Made by a program: the position numbers and the translations under genes. Under the pieces are notes generated by a model, which saw only the letters and a list, made by a program, of their open reading frames with translations, had not been told where the DNA came from and made no database searches. From assembly GCF_006716315.1 (NCBI RefSeq), contig NZ_VFOV01000001.1, forward strand, positions 2,434,501 to 2,498,500: a stretch of 64,000 nucleotides of DNA, written 5' to 3'. Below are positions 58,850 to 64,000 of this stretch, piece after piece. The stretch comes from Nocardioides albertanoniae. Lineage in GTDB: Bacteria > Actinomycetota > Actinomycetes > Propionibacteriales > Nocardioidaceae. Numbering within the stretch: the stretch's first letter is position 1; the number at the start of each line of letters is the position of its first letter.

Positions 58850-59893
58850 GTGAAGCTAGGTCTGCAGCTGGGGTACTGGGGCGCGCAGCCGCCGAACGGG
58901 GTCGCGGAGCTCGTGGCCGCGGCCGAGGAGGCCGGGTTCGACGCGATCTTCTCCGCCGAGGCCTGGGGGAGCGACGCGTTCACCCCGTTGGCCTGGTGGG
59001 GCAGGGAGACCTCTCGCGTACGCCTCGGCACCTCGATCGTGCAGATGTCGGGCCGCGCGCCGACCTCGATCGCCATGCACGCGCTCACCCTCGACCACCT
59101 CTCCGGCGGCCGGTTCATCCTGGGCCTCGGCGTGAGCGGACCGCAGGTCGTCGAGGGCTGGTACGGCCAGCCGTTCGCCAAGCCGCTGGCCCGCACCCGC
59201 GAGGCCGTCTCGATCATCAGGCAGGTGCTGGCCCGGGAGGCGCCGGTGACCAGCCCCGGCCCCCACTATCCGCTTCCCTATGCCGGTCCGGGGTCGGTCG
59301 GCCTCGGGAAGCCGCTCAAGCCGATCGTGCATCCGCTGCGCGCCGACATCCCGATCTGGATCGGCGCCGAAGGCCCCAAGAACGTTGCCCAGACCGCGGA
59401 GATCGCCGACGGCTGGATCCCGATCTTCTACACGCCCAAGTCCGCTCCGATGTACGCCGACTGGCTGGCCGAGGGCTTCGCGCGGCCCGGGGCTCGGCGC
59501 AGCGCCGACGACTTCGAGATCGCGGCGACCTGTCATCTGCAGATCGTCTCCGGCGAGAGCGAGAAGCGCGCCGTCCTGGATGCGATGAAGCCTTTCGCAG
59601 CGCTCTACATGGGCGGCATGGGTGCCAAGGAGCAGAACTTCCACAACCAGGTCTTCGAGAGGATGGGCTACGCCGAGCTCGCCGGCCAGGTGCAGGCTCT
59701 CTACCTGACCGGGGAGAAGGAGAAGGCCACCGCGCTCATCCCCGACGAGCTCGTCGAGGACCTCCACATCATCGGCACCGAGAGCGAGGTTCGCGAGAAG
59801 GTCGCGCAGTGGGAGGAGACGGGTGTGACCACGCTCCTGCTGAGTCTCGGCTCGGCCGACGAGGTGCGTCGCATCGCCGAGGTGCTCGGATGA
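58850..59893 (+). CDS. LLM-class F420-dependent oxidoreductase (Rv3520c type)
   Basis: 347 residues from GTG 58850 behind GAAGGAG. A much longer in-frame extension upstream is antisense to the DUF35 gene and is rejected. Motifs: KLGLQLGYWGAQPPNGVAEL, AEEAGFDAIFSAEAWGSDAF, MHALTLDHLSGGRFILGLGV, GPQVVEGWYGQPFAKPLART and LRADIPIWIGAEGPKNVAQT. These match Rv3520c, which also adjoins the ltp3/ltp4 genes. It should use F420; the substrate is unknown, possibly a side-chain ketone or enone. Confidence 0.9.
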   Translation: MKLGLQLGYWGAQPPNGVAELVAAAEEAGFDAIFSAEAWGSDAFTPLAWWGRETSRVRLGTSIVQMSGRAPTSIAMHALTLDHLSGGRFILGLGVSGPQVVEGWYGQPFAKPLARTREAVSIIRQVLAREAPVTSPGPHYPLPYAGPGSVGLGKPLKPIVHPLRADIPIWIGAEGPKNVAQTAEIADGWIPIFYTPKSAPMYADWLAEGFARPGARRSADDFEIAATCHLQIVSGESEKRAVLDAMKPFAALYMGGMGAKEQNFHNQVFERMGYAELAGQVQALYLTGEKEKATALIPDELVEDLHIIGTESEVREKVAQWEETGVTTLLLSLGSADEVRRIAEVLG

Positions 59894-59931
59894 GCTGGGC
59901 GAGAGCGTCGACAGAGAGCGAGGCCCGCTGA

Positions 59932-60789
59932 GTGGGAACGTACGTCGTCACCGGCTCGGCCTCCGGGATGGGCGCCGCGGTCGTCGATCGGCTGCGCGCC
60001 GCGCACCACCGCGTCATCACCGTCGACATCGACGACGCTGACGTCGTCGCCGATCTCTCGACCGCGGCGGGTCGACGCGGCGCCGTGGAGAAGGTGCTCG
60101 CCGCCGCGGATGGCCGGCTCGACGGCGCGGTGCTCGCCGCCGGTCTCGGACCGGCACCCGGCCGAGACCGACCGTCGCTGATCACCCAGGTCAACTACTT
60201 CGGCGTCGTCGAGCTGCTGGAGGGCTGGCGCGACGCGCTCGCCGCGACGGGCGCCGCCAAGGTCGTGGTGTTCGCCAGCAACTCGGCCACGACGATGCCG
60301 ATGATCCCGGGCCGTGCCGTCACCGCCCTGCTCGACGGCGACGCGGAGCGCGCTCTGAAGGCCTACCGGCTCTTCGGGAAGAACGCTCCGACGATGGCCT
60401 ACGGCGCCTCCAAGGTCGCGCTCTCGCGCTGGGTGCGGCGCCGGGCCGTCGACCCGTCATGGGTCGACGCGGGGATCCGGCTCAACGCGATCGCGCCGGG
60501 CGCTGTCATGACGCCGCTGCTGGAGAGGCAGCTGGCCACGCCGGGGGAGGCACGGGCGATCAGGTCGTTCCCGGTGCCGGCCGGTGGCTTCGGCGACCCG
60601 GGACTGCTGGCCGACTGGGTCATCCACATGCTGAGTCCGGCTGCCGACTTCATGGTGGGCAGCGTCGTCGTGGTCGACGGCGGCACCGACGCGTGGTTCC
60701 GGGCCGACGACTGGCCACGGCCGGTGCCCGCCCGACGGCTGCGGGGATATCTGCGCCGGATGCGTGAGTTCAGGGCGGTGCGCGCATGA
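59932..60789 (+). CDS. Short-chain dehydrogenase/reductase
   Basis: 285 residues, GTG at 59932 (GAGCGAGG 9 bp upstream). SDR landmarks: TYVVTGSASGMGAAVVDRLR, LDGAVLAAGLG (in place of NNAG), Ser in FASNSATTMP, MAYGASKVALSRWVRRR and NAIAPGAVMTPLLERQLATP. The shorter, altered core suggests a hydroxysteroid dehydrogenase-like branch. A 13-codon frame, 59890-59931, joins the LLM stop (ATGA) to this start, which could couple translation. It overlaps the OYE gene (ATGA). Confidence 0.8.
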   Translation: MGTYVVTGSASGMGAAVVDRLRAAHHRVITVDIDDADVVADLSTAAGRRGAVEKVLAAADGRLDGAVLAAGLGPAPGRDRPSLITQVNYFGVVELLEGWRDALAATGAAKVVVFASNSATTMPMIPGRAVTALLDGDAERALKAYRLFGKNAPTMAYGASKVALSRWVRRRAVDPSWVDAGIRLNAIAPGAVMTPLLERQLATPGEARAIRSFPVPAGGFGDPGLLADWVIHMLSPAADFMVGSVVVVDGGTDAWFRADDWPRPVPARRLRGYLRRMREFRAVRA

Positions 60790-62009
60790 GCGGCCCGACA
60801 CCCGACCCGCTCGCCCCGGCGAGGTTGGGGCCGCTGACGCTGCGCAACCGGGTGATCAAGGCGGCGACCTTCGAGGGGGCCTCGCCCGGCGCGCTGGTCT
60901 CCGACCGGCTGATCGACTACCACCTCGCCGTCGCCGAGGGTGGTGTCGGAATGACGACGGTCGCCTATCTCGCGGTCTCCCCGGAGGGGCGTACGCATGC
61001 CGACTGCATCTACTGGCGACCCGAGGTGCTGCCTGGTCTGCGCCGGCTGACCGAGGAGATCCACAAGACCGGCGCCAAGGTCTCCGCTCAGATCGGCCAC
61101 GCCGGACCGGTGGCCAACGCGAAGTCCAACGGGGTGCCGTCGCTGGCGCCGACGCGGTCGTTCAACGCGCTGGGGATGGCGTTCAACCGGGCCGCCACCG
61201 CCGAGGACCTCGACCGGGTCGTCGATCAGCACGCCGATGCCGCCAGGATGGCGCTGGAGTCGGGCTTCGACGCGATCGAGGTGCACCTGGGTCACAACTA
61301 CCTGCCCAGCTCGTTCCTCAGCCCGCGGCTGAACCAGCGCACCGACGAGCTCGGTGGCTCGCTGGCCAACCGGGCCTCGTTCCCGCGTCGGATCCTCGAG
61401 GCCGTACGAGGGGCGGTCGGGAGCCAGGTCGCGGTGCTCGCGAAGATGAACATGCGCGACGGCTACCGCGGCGGCTTCGACATGCCCGAGTCGGTGGAGC
61501 TCGCGCGCACGCTGGAGTCCGACGGCCATCTCGACGCGCTCGAGCTCACCGGCGGCTCCTCGTTCATGAACCCGATGTATCTCTTCCGCGGCGACGCGCC
61601 CTACCGGGAGATGGCCGCCGGCATGCCTCTGCACCCGGTGATCAAGATGGGCATGCGGATGGTGGGGAAGGGCTTCTTCAAGAACTACCCCTACAAGCCG
61701 CTCTACTTCCTCGACAACGCCCGGGAGTTCCGCCGTGCGCTGTCGATGCCGCTCGTGCTCCTCGGTGGCGTCACCGACCTGGACGGGATGAGCACCGCGA
61801 TGGAGGAGGGGTTCGACTACGTCGCGATGGCCCGTGCCCTGCTGCGTGAGCCCGATCTGGTCAACCGGATCCAGGTGGACCGTACGGCCACCTCGCGGTG
61901 CATCCACTGCAACCTGTGCATGTCGACGATCTACTCGGGGACCCACTGCCACCTCGACACCGACCACGTCTACGGTGAGGCTCACCCGATCCTGACTCCC
62001 GGAACCTGA
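60786..62009 (+). CDS. Old-yellow-enzyme-family NADH:flavin oxidoreductase with Cys cluster
   Basis: 407 residues, ATG at 60786. FMN barrel of the OYE family: RLGPLTLRNRVIKAATFEGA, VSAQIGHAGPVANAKSNG, DAIEVHLGHNYLPSSFLSPR then LNQRTDELGGSLANR, and LVLLGGVTDLDGMSTAM. The C-terminus has CIHCNLCMSTIYSGTHC, four Cys reminiscent of the Fe-S site of 2,4-dienoyl-CoA reductases, but the second Rossmann domain is absent. It may reduce an enone or dienoyl-CoA. Same operon as the preceding SDR. Confidence 0.85.
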   Translation: MSGPTPDPLAPARLGPLTLRNRVIKAATFEGASPGALVSDRLIDYHLAVAEGGVGMTTVAYLAVSPEGRTHADCIYWRPEVLPGLRRLTEEIHKTGAKVSAQIGHAGPVANAKSNGVPSLAPTRSFNALGMAFNRAATAEDLDRVVDQHADAARMALESGFDAIEVHLGHNYLPSSFLSPRLNQRTDELGGSLANRASFPRRILEAVRGAVGSQVAVLAKMNMRDGYRGGFDMPESVELARTLESDGHLDALELTGGSSFMNPMYLFRGDAPYREMAAGMPLHPVIKMGMRMVGKGFFKNYPYKPLYFLDNAREFRRALSMPLVLLGGVTDLDGMSTAMEEGFDYVAMARALLREPDLVNRIQVDRTATSRCIHCNLCMSTIYSGTHCHLDTDHVYGEAHPILTPGT

Positions 62010-62022
62010 GACGAGGCCTTAG

Positions 62023-62739
62023 ATGTCCACCCACTACGGGCGCCCGCGCCGCATGCAGACGCCGGCAGGCTTCGTCCACGACGAGATGACCAACGCCGAC
62101 ATCGAGGCACGCGAGGCCGCCCTGGTTCCGCTGACCGACTCGGTGCGCCGGCTCATCGACGCGCTCGTGCGCACGCAGGTCGCGGAGCCGGAGCTCGACG
62201 GCGTACGCCACCGGGTCGACGCGCTCACCGACGAGCTTCTCGCCGATGCCCTCCCGGGCCCGCACGGGGTGCGGTTCGGCATCGAGGGCGGCTACCGCAA
62301 CTACGGCAACCCGGTGGTCGGGAGGGGCAACGCGATCGCCCCGCCGATCGACTTCCAGCGCGAGGGTGAAGCGGTCTGGGCCGACTTCGAGCTCGGGCCG
62401 GCCTACGAGGGCCCTCCGGGACTGGTCCACGGGGGAGTCTCCGCGATGGTCCTCGACCAGATGCTCGGGGAGGCCGCCTCCGCGGGCGGCAAGCCGGGGA
62501 TGACCGGCACCCTCAACGTCGTCTACCGGCACGGCACCCCGCTGGGCCCGCTGCGCGGCGAGGCGCGGATCGAGTCGACCGAAGGCGTGAAGTCTGTCGT
62601 ACGCGGTCGCCTGCTGACCCGGCCGACCGACGGCTCCGAGCCGGTGCTGTGCGTCGAGGCCGAGGGCATCTTCATCCTGCCTCGCTGGGCGCGCGACGAG
62701 CCTGACGGCGCCGATCGGGAGCACGTCGGCGACGCCTGA
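62023..62739 (+). CDS. PaaI-type hot-dog thioesterase
   Basis: 238 residues, ATG at 62023. The C-terminal hot-dog domain (about 95-238) has the PaaI motif GPPGLVHGGVSAMVLDQMLG and GTLNVVYRHGTPLGPLRGEA. The N-terminal 90 residues are helical and polar (FVHDEMTNADIEAREAALVP, LTDSVRRLIDALVRTQVAEP) and may form a lid or partner interface. Such enzymes release CoA from acyl thioesters, possibly to recycle CoA from blocked steroid-CoA intermediates. Ends the 58850-62739 set, followed by a KstR box. Confidence 0.85.
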   Translation: MSTHYGRPRRMQTPAGFVHDEMTNADIEAREAALVPLTDSVRRLIDALVRTQVAEPELDGVRHRVDALTDELLADALPGPHGVRFGIEGGYRNYGNPVVGRGNAIAPPIDFQREGEAVWADFELGPAYEGPPGLVHGGVSAMVLDQMLGEAASAGGKPGMTGTLNVVYRHGTPLGPLRGEARIESTEGVKSVVRGRLLTRPTDGSEPVLCVEAEGIFILPRWARDEPDGADREHVGDA

Positions 62740-62776
62740 GGCGGTGCTGCGCCGTGCCCGACCCAGCCACAACCTC

Positions 62777-62805
62777 TAGAACACGTTCTAGTTCCGCGGT
62801 AGGGT
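62777..62805 (+). promoter_or_regulatory. fadD8 promoter with KstR operator
   Basis: TAGAACACGTTCTA (62777-62790) is perfect. A -10-like TAGGGT (62800-62805) ends 6 bp before the ATG at 62812, suggesting a leaderless message; TAGTTC at 62789 is the alternative. Confidence 0.88.
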
Positions 62806-62811
62806 GCGGTC

Positions 62812-64000
62812 ATGGAATCACGCCGTATCGGTCCCCACAACGGTCATCTGATGGTCTCGGCGCTGGCGCGCCACAAGCACCGTCCGATCATCCATCTCGG
62901 AGAGGTCACGCTGACCGGGGGAGAGGTGGCGGCTCGGATCAGCCAGTACGTGCAGGCGTTCGAGGCGCTCGGTGTCGGCACCGGCACGGCGTCGGCGCTG
63001 CTCGCGCTCAACCGGCCCGAGGTGCTCTTCATCCTCGGCGCCGGGCAGACCCAGGGCTTCCAGCGCACGGCGCTGCACCCGCTGGGCAGCGCCGAGGACC
63101 AGGCGTACGTCATCAACGACGCGGGCATCACCGGCATCATCATCGACCCCCACTTCGCCGACCGCGCCGTCGAGCTCCTCGAGCTGTGCCCGGGCCTGAA
63201 GCAGGTGCTCACCATCGGTCCGGTGCCAGCGCAGCTCGCCGACGTCGGTGTCGACCTGGTCGCCGCCGCGGCGACATACCCGGTCGAGCCCCTCGAGGCG
63301 CGGCTGCTCCCGCCCGACCATGTCACCTCGATCACCTACACAGGCGGCACGACCGGCAAGCCCAAGGGTGTGATCGGCCAGGCCGGCTCGTTCGCGACCA
63401 TGACCCAGGTGCAGCTCTCGGAGTGGGAGTGGCCCGAGGACCCGCGGTTCCTGATGTGCACCCCGCTCTCGCACGCCGGCGCCGCCTTCTTCGTACCCGT
63501 CGTGATCAAGGGCGGCACCCTCTTCGTGCTTCCGAAGTTCGACCCTGCAGCCGTCTTGGAGACCATCGAGCGCGAGCGGATCTCCTCGCTGATGGTGGTG
63601 CCCTCGATGCTCTACGCGCTGCTGGACCACCCCGACTCCCGCACCCGCGACCTCTCCTCGCTGGAGACGGTCTACTACGGAGCCTCCTCGATCAACCCGG
63701 TGCGCCTGGCCGAGGCGATCGAACGGTTCGGGCCGATCTTCGCGCAGTACTACGGCCAGTCGGAGGCGCCGATGGCGATCACCTACTTCGCCAAGGGCGA
63801 CCACGTGAACCCCGACGGCACCCCGGCCACCCACCGACTCACCTCCTGCGGCCGCCCGGCCGCCCTGGTGCGTACGGCACTGCTCGACGCCGACGGCGCC
63901 CCGGTGACCCCCGGCGAGCCCGGCGAGATCTGCGTGGCCGGGCCGCTGGTCTCCGGTGGCTACTGGCAGAAGCCGGAGGAGACCGCCGAGACCTTCACGG
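62812..64000 (+). CDS. fadD8: FadD8-like acyl-CoA synthetase, 5' part
   Basis: The frame is open from ATG 62812 to the window end, 396 codons of an expected 560-570. AMP-binding enzyme: GPHNGHLMVSALARHKHRP, TSITYTGGTTGKPKGVIGQA (P-loop A3), FLMCTPLSHAGAAFFVPVVI, VYYGASSINPVRLAEAIERF and FAQYYGQSEAPMAITYFAKG (A5). It closely resembles FadD8 (Rv0551c). It activates a fatty or steroid acid to acyl-CoA via acyl-AMP. The adenylation domain is nearly complete and the C-terminal lid is beyond the window. Confidence 0.9.
   Translation, partial: MESRRIGPHNGHLMVSALARHKHRPIIHLGEVTLTGGEVAARISQYVQAFEALGVGTGTASALLALNRPEVLFILGAGQTQGFQRTALHPLGSAEDQAYVINDAGITGIIIDPHFADRAVELLELCPGLKQVLTIGPVPAQLADVGVDLVAAAATYPVEPLEARLLPPDHVTSITYTGGTTGKPKGVIGQAGSFATMTQVQLSEWEWPEDPRFLMCTPLSHAGAAFFVPVVIKGGTLFVLPKFDPAAVLETIERERISSLMVVPSMLYALLDHPDSRTRDLSSLETVYYGASSINPVRLAEAIERFGPIFAQYYGQSEAPMAITYFAKGDHVNPDGTPATHRLTSCGRPAALVRTALLDADGAPVTPGEPGEICVAGPLVSGGYWQKPEETAETFT

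Overview
The window is high-GC actinobacterial DNA, very probably from the Nocardioidaceae or a close relative. The evidence is the codon usage (frequent GTACGC/CGTACG), many GTG starts, stop-start overlaps of the ATGA/GTGA type, and the gene content. It is almost wholly a steroid (cholesterol-type) uptake and catabolism region whose gene blocks match known Mycobacterium tuberculosis blocks. No tRNA, rRNA, transposase, integrase or CRISPR array was seen.

Layout. 1-3231 is the 3' end of an Mce importer operon (mceE end, mceF, two Mce-associated membrane proteins), most likely mce4. 3277-5660 is a KstR-box-led operon (PPOX protein, ferredoxin, hsd4A, a second SDR). 5796-8764 holds kstR, the TetR-type master repressor, divergent from the two-domain acyl-CoA dehydrogenase fadE34. 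8785-12438 holds two alpha/beta hydrolases around a wax ester synthase/DGAT. 12560-17205 is the side-chain (igr-type) operon with rearranged domains: ChsE1 and ChsE2 are fused, ChsH2 is split into MaoC and DUF35 genes, then chsH1 and ltp2. 17206-21781 is an unrelated carbohydrate island (secreted alpha-amylase, pullulanase, a 33-residue membrane peptide). 22076-30130 is the ring-degradation block: a KstD-like flavoprotein, an Rv3538-type hydratase, kstD, and divergent hsaA-hsaD-hsaC-hsaB. 30215-34767 carries small accessory genes. 34823-45026 reproduces the M. tuberculosis Rv0762c-Rv0771 cyp51 neighbourhood (TetR, CYP123, SDR, CYP51, ferredoxin, NTF2-like protein, aldA, SDR, dehydrogenase, carboxymuconolactone decarboxylase-like) plus fprB. 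45036-47877 is a methyltransferase, a SARP-hydrolase fusion with two frame disruptions, and a deazaflavin nitroreductase. 47878-54935 is a fadA5-GMC-ALDH-unknown operon divergent from cyp125. 55502-59893 matches Rv3520c-Rv3523 (ltp3, ltp4, DUF35 protein, F420-dependent oxidoreductase), followed by an SDR, an OYE-family reductase, a thioesterase and the start of fadD8.

Regulation is the unifying theme. I located 12 perfect matches to the KstR operator TnnAACnnGTTnnA and 5 sites with one mismatch, at nearly every steroid promoter. In eight promoters the last TA of the operator is the first TA of a -10 hexamer (TANNNT), so repressor and polymerase sites are merged; several of these genes look leaderless.

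How it works together: Mce imports the sterol. CYP125, perhaps with the GMC dehydrogenase and ALDH, oxidises C26. FadD, FadE, ChsH, Ltp and FadA5 enzymes shorten the side chain. Hsd4A and KstD act in side-chain and ring steps, and HsaA-D open and cleave ring A. Ferredoxins, FprB and F420- or flavin-dependent proteins supply redox chemistry.

The most unusual non-coding content is a set of mirrored tandem repeats in intergenic gaps: a 31-nt unit at two loci (near 30139-30199 and 41124-41246), a 21-nt unit at 5681-5778, and a 24-bp inverted repeat with an operator in each arm at 23570-23640. All gene identifications rest on recalled family sequences and motifs, not on a database search.
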